Assembly (NCBI RefSeq): GCF_023278085.1
Contig: NZ_CP066265.1
Span: forward strand, 4,110,001-4,174,000
Origin: Pseudomonas syringae
GTDB taxonomy: Bacteria; Pseudomonadota; Gammaproteobacteria; Pseudomonadales; Pseudomonadaceae
Direction: 5' to 3'
DNA length: 64,000 nucleotides
In this document: positions 19,801 through 28,140 of the stretch, piece after piece
How the letters are laid out: the number at the start of each line of letters is the position of its first letter
Numbering within the stretch: position 1 is the stretch's first letter
Program-made: the position numbers and the translations under genes
The notes under the pieces: model-generated
Database searches by the model: none
Seen by the model: only the letters and a program-made list of their open reading frames with translations
What the model was told of the DNA's origin: nothing

Positions 19801-21195
19801 GTACGCTGAGCGCGGTGTCCAGCAGCGATGGCGGCATCACCTGGACTGCGACCTTCACGCCAAACGCAAACGTGACCGACGCAGGCAACCTGATCACGCT
19901 GGATAACACCGGCGTTACCAACGCGTCGGGCAATGCCGGCAGCGGCGCCACGGTTTCAAACAACTACGCCATCGATACTCAGCGCCCGACTGCAACTGTC
20001 GTGATCGCTGACAGCCTTCTGACCATCGGTGAAACATCACGAGTGACCATTACGTTCAGCGAAGCGGTCAGCGGGTTCAGCAACGCCGACCTGACCATCG
20101 CCAATGGCACCTTGAGCACTGTCAGCAGCAGCGACGGCGGTATCACCTGGACCGCAACCCTGACCCCCGATGCAAACGCTGCGAGCACCAACAACGTGGT
20201 GACGCTTAATAACGGCGGCCTGACGGACCTGGCAGGCAATGCAGGGAGTGGCACGACGCAATCCAATAGCTACGCCGTTGATCAGGCCCGCCCAACCGCC
20301 AGTATCGTGGTCGCCGACAGCGCCCTGTCTGCGAACCAAACCTCGCAAGTCACGATTACCTTCAGCGAAGCGGTCAATGGCTTCAGCAATGCCGACCTCG
20401 CAGTTGCCAATGGCACCTTGAGCGCAGTCAGTAGCAACGACGGAGGCATTACCTGGACTGCAACCTTCACGCCGAACGCAAACGTGACCGATGCGAGCAA
20501 CCTGATTACGCTGGACAACACCGGAGTCGCTGACGCTTCAGGTAACACCGGCAGCGGCATTACGTCGTCGAACAACTATGCGATCGATACGGTGCGGCCT
20601 ACCGCGACCATTACTGTTGCCAATCCGAATCTGGGCATTGGCCAGACGTCGCTGGTGACCTTTGCCTTCAGCGAACGGGTAACCAATTTCGATCTGTCGG
20701 ACATCAGCGTAGGTAATGGCACACTGTCCAGCCTGAGCAGCAGCGACGGCGGCCTCACCTGGACCGCAACCCTGACGCCGGATGCCAACGTCACCACCGC
20801 GCCCAACAACTTCATTGTTCTGGACAGCTCGACCGTCATTGATCTGGCCGGCAACGCGGGCACGGCCATAGCGCTCTCCAGCAACTACAGCATCGATAAC
20901 CAGCGTCCGACGGCGACCGTATCCATCGCCAACCCGAACCTGGCAACGGGTCAGACGTCACAGGTGACATTCGCTTTCAGCGAGCCGGTGAACAACTTCA
21001 CCCTGTCGGACGTCAGCGTGGCCAATGGCACGCTGTCCAATCTGGCCAGCGGCGATGGCGGTGCCACCTGGACCGCGACCCTGACGCCGACTGCGAACGT
21101 CACTGACCCGAGCAACTTCGTTGTGCTGGACAGCAGCACGGTAACTGACCGGGCCGGTAACGCGGGCACCGGCATCGCGCTGTCGCCGAACTACA
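13850..21195 (+). repeat. 24 tandem Ig-like coding repeats with a 918-bp higher-order period
   Basis: Unit of about 306 bp (102 codons), 24 copies counted by the 'ADSALS.GETSLV' motif. From about 15.1 to 19.7 kb the copies group in threes: near-identical starts (ACCGTCGTGGTCGCAGACAG) recur near 15.10, 16.02, 16.93, 17.85 and 18.77 kb, 918 bp apart. The first (13.85-15.0 kb) and last (19.7-21.2 kb) copies are more diverged. This points to recent amplification of three-domain blocks by recombination. Confidence 0.85.
15018..15023 (+). other. Frameshift site 2 in the adhesin gene (extra CG)
   Basis: The sequence reads GTCGCGCGGACC, while the matching place in sibling repeats (near 16855 and 18693) reads GTCGCGGACC. 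One additional CG in a CGCGCG run shifts the frame by 2 and restores the original phase lost at 13299. Slipped-strand change in a dinucleotide run is plausible. Confidence 0.85.
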
Positions 21196-21755
21196 CCATC
21201 ACTGCCACTGCCACATCGCAGGCGGGCGACCCGCAGTTCCGCGTCGACACGCCGGCAGCGTTGATCAGCACGGCCAATCTCCCGCTGCAACCGAGCGTGT
21301 TTAATCCACCGACCGGCAATCTGGGCTCGCCATTGAGCTTTTCGCCGCTCTTCGAGCAGCGCACCACCGGGGGTGATCTGCCGCCGGTGGGCAATATCTT
21401 CATTACCAATCGTGCACTGGCACCGAGTTTTATTGCGCAAGTCTTCGACTCCAGCAGCGTCGGTGGTCAGGGGTCGGGGTTCCTCGGCTTCGGCAGTGGC
21501 GAGGGCAGCGTATTCGGCACAAGTACGCTGTCGACGCTGTTTTCCCGCGAAGCGGCTACGGATACCTCGGCCACCGGAGCATTCGATGGCCGCACCGGCA
21601 GTGGCTTGCAAGAGTCTTCGCAGAGCATTCAGTCCGGGTTCGGCGCGCTGACCCTGGGCCAGCAGTTGCAGCAGATCACCGATAACGAGCAGGAAAAACT
21701 ACGCGCACTGGCATGGGCTTTAGGGGAAGTCGGTGTGAGTGAAGCGCAAGCCTGA
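15084..21755 (+). CDS. C-terminal open segment of the adhesin: Ig-like repeats 5-24 and tail
   Basis: An uninterrupted frame of 2,223 codons that begins inside the repeat array, so it is not an independent gene: the first ATG has no sensible RBS. It holds 20 of the 24 repeats, each with the core GETSLVTITFSEAVSGF, DLTV.NGTLS, DGGITWTATLTP and AGNAGSG motifs of bacterial Ig-like domains (Big_12 type). The last about 190 residues leave the repeat pattern, are rich in Ser, Phe and Gly, and end in a charged helix (QQLQQITDNEQEKLRALAWA). A C-terminal secretion signal would be expected there but is not recognisable. Confidence 0.75.
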   Translation: MRPSATVVVADSALSAGETSLVTITFSEAVTGFTNADLTVANGTLSAVSSSNGGITWTATLTPSANVTDTSNLITLDASGVANASGNAGTGTINSNNYAIDTLRPTANIVVADNALSIAETSLVTITFNEAVSGFSNADLNVSNGTLSAVSSSDGGITWTATLTPTTGITSNSNSVILNNGGVADLAGNAGSGLSTSNNYAIDTARPTASIAMSDNALTGGETSLVTITFSEAVSGFSNADLSVPNGTLSAVSSGDGGITWTATYTPNANVADTTNVITLNKTGVTDLAGNIGSGTTDSGNFTIATQQPTATVVVADSALSAGETSLVTITFSEAVSGFSNADLTVENGTLSAVSSSDGGITWTATLTPTANVTDTSNLITLDNAGFANGSGVTGNGITSSNNYVIDTALPTATVVIADNALSIGETSLVTITFSEAVSGFTNADLTISNGTLSAVSSSDGGITWTATLTPTAGTTSASNSIVLNNAGVTDLAGNAGSGLTLSSNYAVDSAAPTATIVVADSTLSVGETSLVTITFNEAVSGFDNSDLNVPNGTLSPVSSSDGGITWTATYTPTVNVADSTNLISLNNAGVADLAGNAGNGVTNSGNFTIDTVQPTATVVVADSALSAGETSLVTITFSEAVTGFTNADLTVANGTLSAVSSSNGGITWTATLTPSANVTDTSNLITLDASGVANASGNAGTGTINSNNYAIDTLRPTANIVVADNALFIAETSLVTITFNEAVSGFSNADLNVSNGTLSAVSSSDGGITWTATLTPAVGVTNNSNSIILNNGGVADLAGNAGSGLSTSNNYAIDTARPTASIVVADSALSVGETSLVTITFNEAVSGFDNSDLNVPNGTLSQVSSGDGGITWTATYTPNANVADTTNLITLNNTGVTDLAGNIGSGTTDSGNFTIATQQPTATVVVADSALSVGETSLVTITFSEAVSGFSNADLSVPNGTLSAVSSSDGGITWTATLTPTVNVTDTSNLITLDNSGVANASGNIGSGISSSNNYAIDTALPTATIVVADSALSIGETSLVTITFSEAVSGFTNADLTISNGTLSAVSSSDGGITWTATLTPSAGITNNSNSVTLNNGGVADLAGNAGSGLSTSNNYALDTARPTASIVVADSALSVGETSLVTITFSEAVSGFDNSDLNVPNGTLSPVSSSDGGITWTATYTPTVNVADSTNLISLNNAGVADLAGNAGAGVTNSGNFTIDTVQPTATVVVADSALSVGETSLVTITFSEAVSGFSNTDLSVPNGTLSAVSSSDGGITWTATLTPTVNVTDTSNLITLDNSGVANASGNIGSGITSSNNYAIDTALPTATIVVADSALSIGETSLVTITFSEAVSGFTNADLTISNGTLSAVSSSDGGITWTATLTPTAGITNNSNSVTLNNGGVADLAGNAGSGLSTSNNYALDTARPTASIVVADSALSVGETSLVTITFSEAVSGFDNSDLNVPNGTLSPVSSSDGGITWTATFTPGANVNASTGQISLNSAGVTDLAGNTGSGIVSSGSFTVDTTRPSATIVMADNALSAGETSLVTVTFSQAVSGFSNADLSVANGTLSAVSSSDGGITWTATFTPNANVTDAGNLITLDNTGVTNASGNAGSGATVSNNYAIDTQRPTATVVIADSLLTIGETSRVTITFSEAVSGFSNADLTIANGTLSTVSSSDGGITWTATLTPDANAASTNNVVTLNNGGLTDLAGNAGSGTTQSNSYAVDQARPTASIVVADSALSANQTSQVTITFSEAVNGFSNADLAVANGTLSAVSSNDGGITWTATFTPNANVTDASNLITLDNTGVADASGNTGSGITSSNNYAIDTVRPTATITVANPNLGIGQTSLVTFAFSERVTNFDLSDISVGNGTLSSLSSSDGGLTWTATLTPDANVTTAPNNFIVLDSSTVIDLAGNAGTAIALSSNYSIDNQRPTATVSIANPNLATGQTSQVTFAFSEPVNNFTLSDVSVANGTLSNLASGDGGATWTATLTPTANVTDPSNFVVLDSSTVTDRAGNAGTGIALSPNYTITATATSQAGDPQFRVDTPAALISTANLPLQPSVFNPPTGNLGSPLSFSPLFEQRTTGGDLPPVGNIFITNRALAPSFIAQVFDSSSVGGQGSGFLGFGSGEGSVFGTSTLSTLFSREAATDTSATGAFDGRTGSGLQESSQSIQSGFGALTLGQQLQQITDNEQEKLRALAWALGEVGVSEAQA

Positions 21756-21830
21756 GACAGGGCTTGAGTAATGCGCCGCCCATGTGCGGCGCTCATAAAA
21801 AAGAATGTGGTAGTCAGGGGTGGTCGGAGC

Positions 21831-23342
21831 ATGAAAAGAAGTCAGAAGTTGTTCAGCATCAGTCTGCTGGCGCTGGTAGTGAGCGGTTGTGCTGTCACCA
21901 GCCAGCCCATCGACCGAAGCGCCAGCGAGCAGCGCGCCAAGAGCGATCTGCAACTGATGTACAGGGATCAGGAGCCATTGAACGGTGCTTTGACCCTCCA
22001 TCAGGCCATGGCTCGCGCGGTGAAGTACAACCTCGAAGCACGCTTGAAAATCATGGAGGAGGCGCTGGCCAAGCGCCAACTGGACCTCGCCAGTTTCGAC
22101 ATGCTGCCGCGCATGGCATTGTCCGCAGGCTACGCCGGGCGCAGCAACGTCAGCGCCTCCAGCAGCGAAAGCGTCCAGACCGGCACTCAGTCTCTCGAAC
22201 CATCGACCTCTCAAGACCGCAGTCGCCGGGTCGCTGACCTGACCATGGTCTGGAACGTGCTCGACTTCGGCGTCAGCTACATCAGCGCCAAACAGCAAGG
22301 CGACCAGCGCCTGATCGTTCAGGAACGACGTCGCAAGGTCATCAACACCATCGTTCAGGACGTGCGTTCAGCCTACTGGCGCGCTGTGGCTGCCGAACGC
22401 ATGCTCAAGCAGATCGACAGCCTGATGGTCCGCGTTGAAAAAGCGCAGGACAACAGCCAGAAAATGAGCGAACAACGCGTGGGGGACCCGGTGCAGGCGC
22501 TGGGTTATCAGCGCTCGCTAATTCAGGCAACGCGTCAACTGGAAGAGCAACGCAAGGCGCTTTCGCTGGCCAAGACCGAACTGGCCACCCTGATCAACCT
22601 GCCGCTGGGCACTGATCTTACCCTGGCTACACCGGACGATTACCCGATCCCGGAACTCCGAGTCGACATGGCGCGCCTGGAAAACGAGGCGCTGGCGAGC
22701 CGCCCCGAGCTACGCGAGCAGGATTATCAGACCCGTATCAGCTCGGCCGAAACCCGCAAGGCGATGCTGCGCATGCTGCCCGGCCTGGAATTTTCGGCGG
22801 GCGGTCATTACGACAGCAACTCGTTTCTGGTCAACGACAAATGGGCTGATCTGGGTGTGAAAGTCACCTGGAACCTGTTCAACGTACTCTCGGCACCTGC
22901 CGCCATTGACGTCGCCAAGGCAGGTGAAGAAGTCGCCACCGCACGTCGTCAGGCAATGTCCATTGCCATTCTGGCCCAGCTCTACGTGGCCAACGCCAAC
23001 TACCATGAAGCATTGCGCCAGTTCAAAACCAGCCAGCAATTGTCGGACATCGACAGCCAGATTGTCGGTCAACTGCGCAACCGTTATAAAGCCGCAGGGC
23101 TGGGCGAGCTGGATTTGATTCAGGGCGAGCTGAACACCCTGCAGGCCGATTTGCGTCGAGACCTGGCGTACGCTGACCTGCGCAACGCCTACGGTCAGAT
23201 CTTCGCCAGTGCAGGTCTGGATCCGCTGCCATCAGAGCTGCCGTCCACCAAGGTGCAGTCGATTGCAACCGCCCTGAATGCGCGGGAGTCGCAATGGGAA
23301 GCAGGCAATATTTCCGTCGCCACTGCCGTACCCAAGCCGTAG
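21831..23342 (+). CDS. TolC-family outer-membrane efflux lipoprotein
   Basis: 503 aa from ATG 21831, chosen because CGGAG precedes it and it gives a lipoprotein signal peptide with lipobox at Cys20 (VVSGC); the frame is open further upstream to 21771. The mature protein has the long alternating helices of TolC proteins, with two repeats (about 50-250 and 270-470). Expected to form a trimeric outer-membrane channel with the adaptors encoded at 5.1-9.3 kb. It follows the adhesin gene by 75 bp on the same strand, the usual place for the exit duct of a dedicated secretion system. Confidence 0.87.
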   Translation: MKRSQKLFSISLLALVVSGCAVTSQPIDRSASEQRAKSDLQLMYRDQEPLNGALTLHQAMARAVKYNLEARLKIMEEALAKRQLDLASFDMLPRMALSAGYAGRSNVSASSSESVQTGTQSLEPSTSQDRSRRVADLTMVWNVLDFGVSYISAKQQGDQRLIVQERRRKVINTIVQDVRSAYWRAVAAERMLKQIDSLMVRVEKAQDNSQKMSEQRVGDPVQALGYQRSLIQATRQLEEQRKALSLAKTELATLINLPLGTDLTLATPDDYPIPELRVDMARLENEALASRPELREQDYQTRISSAETRKAMLRMLPGLEFSAGGHYDSNSFLVNDKWADLGVKVTWNLFNVLSAPAAIDVAKAGEEVATARRQAMSIAILAQLYVANANYHEALRQFKTSQQLSDIDSQIVGQLRNRYKAAGLGELDLIQGELNTLQADLRRDLAYADLRNAYGQIFASAGLDPLPSELPSTKVQSIATALNARESQWEAGNISVATAVPKP

Positions 23343-23434
23343 GCTTCTGCGAGATTCGGTATCCAGTCAGCGCCTATGCGCATCTGGATGTCACGTGATC
23401 GGTACTCCTCAGCGCACCCTCACCGCGCGTCTTC

Positions 23435-23471
23435 TGAAACGAAATCATTACAGCGTAATGATTTCGCTCCA
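23435..23471 (+). promoter_or_regulatory. Two adjacent TyrR/GcsR-type operator-like sites
   Basis: Site 1 (23435-23452) reads TGAAACG-N4-CATTACA and site 2 (23454-23471) reads CGTAATG-N4-CGCTCCA. Both fit the 7-4-7 spacing of the TGTAACG-N4-CGTTCCG type element that I recall for GcsR. Their inner halves also form a perfect 12-bp inverted repeat (23440-23451 and 23455-23466, 3-base loop). Confidence 0.5.
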
Positions 23472-23534
23472 GGTTACTGCAACCCCTTGGTATCAAGGCG
23501 TTGATCAGAAAGGCATTTTCCGTTGGCGATGATC

Positions 23535-23552
23535 TGTAGCGATTTCGCTACA
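23535..23552 (+). promoter_or_regulatory. Third TyrR/GcsR-type operator-like site
   Basis: TGTAGCG-ATTT-CGCTACA, a perfect 7-bp inverted repeat with 4-base spacer (8 bp if the outer C/G pair at 23534/23553 is included). It is centred about 100 bp upstream of the expected sigma-54 start site, a usual distance for an enhancer-binding protein. Confidence 0.55.
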
Positions 23553-23616
23553 GCTCTCAATCACCCGCCTCCCTCGCAAAACCCCAACCACTTGATTTTA
23601 AAATAAAAATTAAACA

Positions 23617-23632
23617 TGGCCGCGAAATTGCT
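23617..23632 (+). promoter_or_regulatory. Sigma-54 (-24/-12) promoter of gcvH-gcvP-gcvT
   Basis: TGGCCGCGAAATTGCT has the TGGC and TTGCT boxes with the invariant GG-N10-GC spacing. It lies 58 bp upstream of the gcvH ATG, giving a leader of about 45-50 nt. Together with the upstream operator-like sites and a TyrR-like activator gene at the window start, it supports RpoN-dependent, glycine-induced control. Confidence 0.7.
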
Positions 23633-23690
23633 AAGTCAAAGCCATTGTGTTTTGCGCCAAGCGCGCACCCTTATCATCCGAGGAGTCTGC

Positions 23691-24074
23691 ATGAGCGAGT
23701 TGCGATTTACCGTTGATCACGAATGGCTGCGTGCCGAAACCGACGGCAGCGTGACGGTGGGCATCACGCCGTACGCGCAAGAGTCGCTTGGCGATGTGGT
23801 TTTCGTGCAGCTTCCGGAATTGCAGACCTACACTCAACACGCCGAAGTGTCGGTGGTGGAGTCGGTAAAAGCCGCCAGCAGCATCAACATGCCGCTGGAC
23901 GGTGAAGTGGTCAACGTCAATTCGGCGCTCGACGCTACGCCAGAGCTGGTCAACGAAGACGCGCTTGGCGCAGGCTGGTTCTTTCGCTTCATCCCGCAAG
24001 ATGCCACGGCCATCAACGGCCTGCTGGATCAGGACGCCTACGACCGCCTGATCAAAGCCAACGCCGAAGCCTGA
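23691..24074 (+). CDS. gcvH: Glycine cleavage system H protein
   Basis: 127 aa from ATG 23691 (GAGGAG upstream; the longer frame from 23616 would run through the promoter). It is the lipoyl carrier shuttling the methylamine group between P, T and L proteins. The lipoylation site is Lys60 in [10 protein letters not shown], preceded by the typical [11 protein letters not shown]. First gene of gcvH-gcvP-gcvT; 10 bp separate it from gcvP. This copy is probably the inducible, catabolic one given the sigma-54 promoter. Confidence 0.97.
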   Translation: MSELRFTVDHEWLRAETDGSVTVGITPYAQESLGDVVFVQLPELQTYTQHAEVSVVESVKAASSINMPLDGEVVNVNSALDATPELVNEDALGAGWFFRFIPQDATAINGLLDQDAYDRLIKANAEA

Positions 24075-24084
24075 GGAGCACGCC

Positions 24085-26949
24085 ATGACTGACCCTATTC
24101 AACTGACCACCGCCAACGAATTCATCGCCCGCCACATCGGCCCACGCGCCGACGACGAGCTGGCCATGCTGCAAACGCTGGGTTTTGACTCCATCGAAGC
24201 ACTCAGCGATAGCGTGATCCCGGAAAGCATCAAGGGCACCAGCGTGCTCAACCTGCCTGCCGGACAGAGCGAAGCCGATGCGCTGGCGTCCATCAAAGCC
24301 ATCGCCAGCAAGAACCAGCTGTTCAAGACCTACATCGGCCAGGGTTACTACAACACCCACACACCGGCCCCAATCCTGCGCAACCTGCTGGAAAACCCGG
24401 CCTGGTACACCGCGTACACGCCCTACCAGCCAGAAATATCCCAAGGCCGCCTGGAATCACTACTCAATTTCCAGACCCTGATCAGCGACCTGACCGGCCT
24501 GCCGATTGCCAATGCCTCGTTGCTCGACGAAGCCACCGCAGCGGCGGAAGCGATGACGTTCTGCAAGCGCCTGAGCAAGAACAAAGGCAGCCAGCAGTTC
24601 TTCGCCTCCAGCCACTGTCACCCGCAGACACTCGATGTATTGCGCACCCGCGCCGAGCCGCTGGGTATCACGGTTGTTGTCGCAGATGAGGCAGACCTGG
24701 GCGATGTCAGCGATTATTTCGGTGCGCTGCTGCAATACCCGGCGAGTAATGGCGACGTGTTCGATTACCGCGAGCTGGTCGAGCGTTTCCACAGTGCCCA
24801 CGCGCTGGTAGCGGTTGCGGCTGACCTGCTGGCCCTGACCCTGCTGACCCCGCCAGGCGAGTTTGGCGCAGACGTGGCGATCGGCAGCGCGCAACGCTTT
24901 GGTGTTCCGCTGGGCTTCGGCGGCCCGCATGCGGCCTATTTCTCGACGCGCGACGCATTCAAGCGTGACATGCCGGGCCGCCTGGTCGGTGTCTCGGTGG
25001 ACCGCCACGGCAAGCAGGCCCTGCGCCTCGCCATGCAAACCCGCGAGCAGCATATTCGTCGTGAGAAGGCCACCAGTAACATCTGCACCGCGCAAGTTTT
25101 GCTGGCCAACATCGCCAGCATGTACGCGGTGTATCACGGCCCCCGCGGCCTGACGCAGATCGCCAAGCGCGTTCACCAGCTAACGGCGATCCTTGCCGAA
25201 GGCTTGAGCCAGTTGGGCCTGAAAGCCGAACAGGCTTTCTTCTTCGACAGCCTGACGCTGGATACCGGCAGCAAGACCGCCGCACTGCACGCCGCCGCCC
25301 GCGCCCGCCACATCAACCTGCGCGAGATCGACGACCAGCGTCTGGGCCTGTCACTCGACGAGACCACCTCGCAGTCGGCGGTCGAAACATTGTGGGAAAT
25401 CTTCGCCGGCGATGGCCAGAGCATTCCGGACTTCGCCGCACTGGCGGGCAACGTTCAGTCGCGTCTGCCGACAGCCCTGCTGCGCCAGTCGACAATCCTC
25501 AGTCACCCGGTGTTCAACCGCTACCACTCTGAAACCGAGCTGATGCGCTACCTGCGCAAGCTGGCTGACAAGGACCTGGCGCTGGACCGCACCATGATCC
25601 CGCTGGGCTCCTGCACCATGAAACTCAACGCCGCCAGCGAAATGATCCCGGTGACCTGGGCCGAGTTCGGTAACCTGCACCCGTTCGCGCCTGCCGAGCA
25701 AAGCGCCGGTTATCAGCAACTGACCGACGAGCTGGAGGCCATGCTCTGCGCAGCCACCGGTTATGACGCAATCTCGCTGCAACCCAACGCCGGCTCGCAG
25801 GGTGAATACGCCGGTCTGCTGGCGATCCGCGCCTACCATCAGAGCCGTGGCGATCAACACCGTGATATCTGCCTGATCCCGTCATCGGCCCACGGCACCA
25901 ACCCGGCGACCGCCAACATGGCGGGCATGCGGGTGGTGGTGACCGCTTGCGATGCCCGCGGCAACGTCGACATCGAAGACCTGCGCGCCAAGGCCGTTCA
26001 GCATCGTGACCAGCTTGCGGCCATGATGATCACCTACCCGTCGACCCACGGCGTGTTCGAAGAAGGCATCCGCGAAATCTGCGGCATCGTGCACGACAAT
26101 GGCGGTCAGATTTACATTGATGGCGCCAACATGAACGCGATGGTTGGCCTGTGCGCGCCGGGCAAGTTCGGCGGCGACGTCTCGCACCTCAACCTGCACA
26201 AGACCTTCTGCATTCCGCACGGTGGTGGCGGCCCTGGCGTCGGCCCGATTGGCGTCAAGTCGCACCTCGCGCCGTTCATGCCCGGTCATGCCCGCATGGA
26301 ACGCAAGGAAGGCGCGGTCTGCGCGGCGCCGTTCGGCAGCGCCAGCATCCTGCCGATCACCTGGATGTACATCCGCATGATGGGTGGCGAAGGCCTCAAG
26401 CGCGCTTCACAACTGGCGATTCTCAACGCCAATTACATCTCGCGTCGTCTCGAGGAGCACTACCCGGTGCTGTACACCGGCACCAACGGTCTGGTGGCGC
26501 ACGAATGCATTCTTGACCTGCGCCCGATCAAGGACAGCAGCGGCATCAGCGTCGACGACGTGGCCAAGCGCCTGATCGACTTCGGTTTCCACGCGCCGAC
26601 CATGTCGTTCCCGGTGGCCGGAACCCTGATGATCGAGCCGACCGAGAGCGAATCCCGAGAAGAGCTGGACCGTTTCTGCGACGCCATGATCAAGATCCGC
26701 GAGGAAATCCGTGCAGTCGAGGACGGCACGCTGGACAAGGAAGACAACCCGCTGAAGAACGCGCCGCACACCGCTGCGGAAATCGTCGGCCAGTGGAGCC
26801 ATCCTTATAGCCGTGAGCAGGCGGTGTACCCGGTCGACTCGTTGATCGAGAACAAGTACTGGCCTCCGGTCGGGCGCGTCGACAACGTATTCGGCGACCG
26901 CAACCTGGTCTGCGCCTGCCCGTCCATCGAGAGCTATCAGGAAGCCTGA
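24085..26949 (+). CDS. gcvP: Glycine dehydrogenase (decarboxylating), P protein
   Basis: 954 aa, the full length of the fused alpha/beta P protein. It decarboxylates glycine with PLP and passes the aminomethyl group to lipoyl-GcvH. The start [22 protein letters not shown] is typical, and the PLP lysine is Lys706 in [26 protein letters not shown] is also present. RBS GAGGAG sits before the ATG. Tightly packed between gcvH and gcvT; unlike the P. aeruginosa gcs2 operon as I recall it, no glyA or sdaA gene lies between gcvP and gcvT. Confidence 0.97.
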   Translation: MTDPIQLTTANEFIARHIGPRADDELAMLQTLGFDSIEALSDSVIPESIKGTSVLNLPAGQSEADALASIKAIASKNQLFKTYIGQGYYNTHTPAPILRNLLENPAWYTAYTPYQPEISQGRLESLLNFQTLISDLTGLPIANASLLDEATAAAEAMTFCKRLSKNKGSQQFFASSHCHPQTLDVLRTRAEPLGITVVVADEADLGDVSDYFGALLQYPASNGDVFDYRELVERFHSAHALVAVAADLLALTLLTPPGEFGADVAIGSAQRFGVPLGFGGPHAAYFSTRDAFKRDMPGRLVGVSVDRHGKQALRLAMQTREQHIRREKATSNICTAQVLLANIASMYAVYHGPRGLTQIAKRVHQLTAILAEGLSQLGLKAEQAFFFDSLTLDTGSKTAALHAAARARHINLREIDDQRLGLSLDETTSQSAVETLWEIFAGDGQSIPDFAALAGNVQSRLPTALLRQSTILSHPVFNRYHSETELMRYLRKLADKDLALDRTMIPLGSCTMKLNAASEMIPVTWAEFGNLHPFAPAEQSAGYQQLTDELEAMLCAATGYDAISLQPNAGSQGEYAGLLAIRAYHQSRGDQHRDICLIPSSAHGTNPATANMAGMRVVVTACDARGNVDIEDLRAKAVQHRDQLAAMMITYPSTHGVFEEGIREICGIVHDNGGQIYIDGANMNAMVGLCAPGKFGGDVSHLNLHKTFCIPHGGGGPGVGPIGVKSHLAPFMPGHARMERKEGAVCAAPFGSASILPITWMYIRMMGGEGLKRASQLAILNANYISRRLEEHYPVLYTGTNGLVAHECILDLRPIKDSSGISVDDVAKRLIDFGFHAPTMSFPVAGTLMIEPTESESREELDRFCDAMIKIREEIRAVEDGTLDKEDNPLKNAPHTAAEIVGQWSHPYSREQAVYPVDSLIENKYWPPVGRVDNVFGDRNLVCACPSIESYQEA

Positions 26950-27015
26950 TTTGCCCCGCTGGCTGTGCCATTCATCCTGACGCAGGCACATGGCCCGCCC
27001 AACAAGGAATTCAAC

Positions 27016-28140
27016 ATGTCCACCGATAAGCTGCTCACCACCCCGCTGCACGCACTTCACCGCGAACTGGGCGCGAAGATGGTGCCTTTCGCTGGCTACG
27101 ACATGCCCGTGCAATACCCGGCTGGCGTGATGAAGGAACACTTGCACACCCGCGCTCAGGCCGGACTGTTCGACGTCTCGCACATGGGGCAGATTCGCCT
27201 TGGCGGTGCGGGCGCTGCAAAGGCGCTGGAAACCCTGGTGCCGGTCGACATCATCGATCTGCCGGTTGGTATGCAGCGCTATGCGATGTTCACTGACGAA
27301 TCGGGCGGCATCCTCGACGACCTGATGGTCGCCAACCTTGGCAATGATCAGTTGCTGCTGGTGGTCAACGCCGCCTGCAAGGAGCAGGACCTCGCACATC
27401 TGCGCAAGCACTTGGCCGGTCAATGCACGATCGAACCGCTGTTTGAAGAGCGCGCCCTGCTCGCACTGCAAGGACCGGCGGCCGTAACGGTGCTGGCACG
27501 CTTGGCACCTGAAGTGGCTAGCATGACCTTCATGCAGTTCACCAGCGTCACGCTGCTGGGCGCTCAGTGCTTCGTCAGCCGCTCGGGCTACACCGGCGAA
27601 GACGGCTATGAGATTTCAGTTCCGGCTGAGCTGGCAGAAGCACTGGCGCGACGCTTGCTCGATGAGCCGGAAGTCGCGCCTATCGGCCTCGGCGCGCGTG
27701 ATTCGTTGCGTCTGGAGGTCGGTCTGTGCCTGTACGGCCATGACATGGACACTGAGACTTCGCCGATTCAGGCCAGCCTGTTGTGGGCGATCTCCAAAGT
27801 ACGCCGCGCTGATGGCGCGCGCGCGGGCGGATTCCCCGGTGCCGAGCAGATTTTTGCCCAGCAGCAAAACGGGGTGGACAAGAAGCGCGTCGGCCTGCTG
27901 CCGCAGGAGCGCACACCGGTACGTGAAGGCACGCAGATCGTCGATGCACAGGACGCAGTCATCGGCACAGTGTGCAGTGGCGGCTTCGGCCCAAGCCTGG
28001 GCGGACCGCTGGCGATGGGTTATCTGGACAGCCAGCACACAGCACTGGACACAGAGGTCTGGGCCATGGTGCGCGGCAAGAAAGTTCCAATGCGGGTGAC
28101 TAAAATGCCTTTCGTTGCGCAACGTTACTTCCGTGGCTAA
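27016..28140 (+). CDS. gcvT: Aminomethyltransferase, glycine cleavage T protein
   Basis: 374 aa from ATG 27016 (AAGGA upstream); the frame is open back to 26965 but that would use no RBS. It transfers the methylene unit from GcvH to tetrahydrofolate, releasing ammonia. Family features: MVPFAGYDMPVQYP, GLFDVSHMGQ, SGYTGEDGYEI and the C-terminal barrel (GTVCSGGFGPSLGGPLAMGYL). Last gene of the gcv operon. No strong terminator was found directly after the stop; the next gene starts about 400 bp on. Confidence 0.97.
   Translation: MSTDKLLTTPLHALHRELGAKMVPFAGYDMPVQYPAGVMKEHLHTRAQAGLFDVSHMGQIRLGGAGAAKALETLVPVDIIDLPVGMQRYAMFTDESGGILDDLMVANLGNDQLLLVVNAACKEQDLAHLRKHLAGQCTIEPLFEERALLALQGPAAVTVLARLAPEVASMTFMQFTSVTLLGAQCFVSRSGYTGEDGYEISVPAELAEALARRLLDEPEVAPIGLGARDSLRLEVGLCLYGHDMDTETSPIQASLLWAISKVRRADGARAGGFPGAEQIFAQQQNGVDKKRVGLLPQERTPVREGTQIVDAQDAVIGTVCSGGFGPSLGGPLAMGYLDSQHTALDTEVWAMVRGKKVPMRVTKMPFVAQRYFRG

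Larger units (their letters stand above)
12018..21755 (+). pseudogene. Giant DUF4347 / bacterial Ig-like repeat adhesin gene, two compensating frameshifts
   Basis: A gene of about 9.7 kb read in three segments: frame of 12018 up to about 13298, +1 frame from 13300 to about 15018, then the first frame again to the stop at 21755. An extra T at 13299 and an extra CG at 15018-15023 together add 3 bases, so the ends are in phase but about 570 codons between are not. If both are repaired the product is about 3,240 aa: LEPRMLFDG motif, DUF4347 domain, CSLREA/beta-helix-like segment, Gly-rich stretch, 24 Ig-like repeats of about 102 aa, and a C-terminal tail. No Sec signal and no RTX nonapeptides are seen. 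Start is GTG 12018 or ATG 12027. Either a decayed gene or sequencing error. Confidence 0.8.
23343..23690 (+). promoter_or_regulatory. Upstream control region of the gcv operon
   Basis: About 350 bp between tolC-like and gcvH, with no ORF that looks coding. It holds three operator-like 18-bp elements and a sigma-54 promoter (listed separately). I see no glycine-riboswitch-like tandem aptamers. Confidence 0.6.

Noticed and set aside
12450..21611. Many long minus-strand frames opposite the adhesin repeats
   Set aside because: They recur with the repeat period (about 60, 95 and 101 codons), have no RBS and mirror the GC-rich codon pattern of the real gene on the plus strand.
12018..21755. RTX (GGxGxDxUx) repeats expected in a type I secreted adhesin
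   Set aside because: The Gly-rich stretch near 13.2-13.7 kb is poly-Gly/Ala without the Asp spacing, and the C-terminal tail has none.
23343..23690. Glycine riboswitch upstream of gcvH
   Set aside because: Only simple inverted repeats and a sigma-54 promoter are seen; the leader after the promoter is about 50 nt, too short for tandem aptamers.
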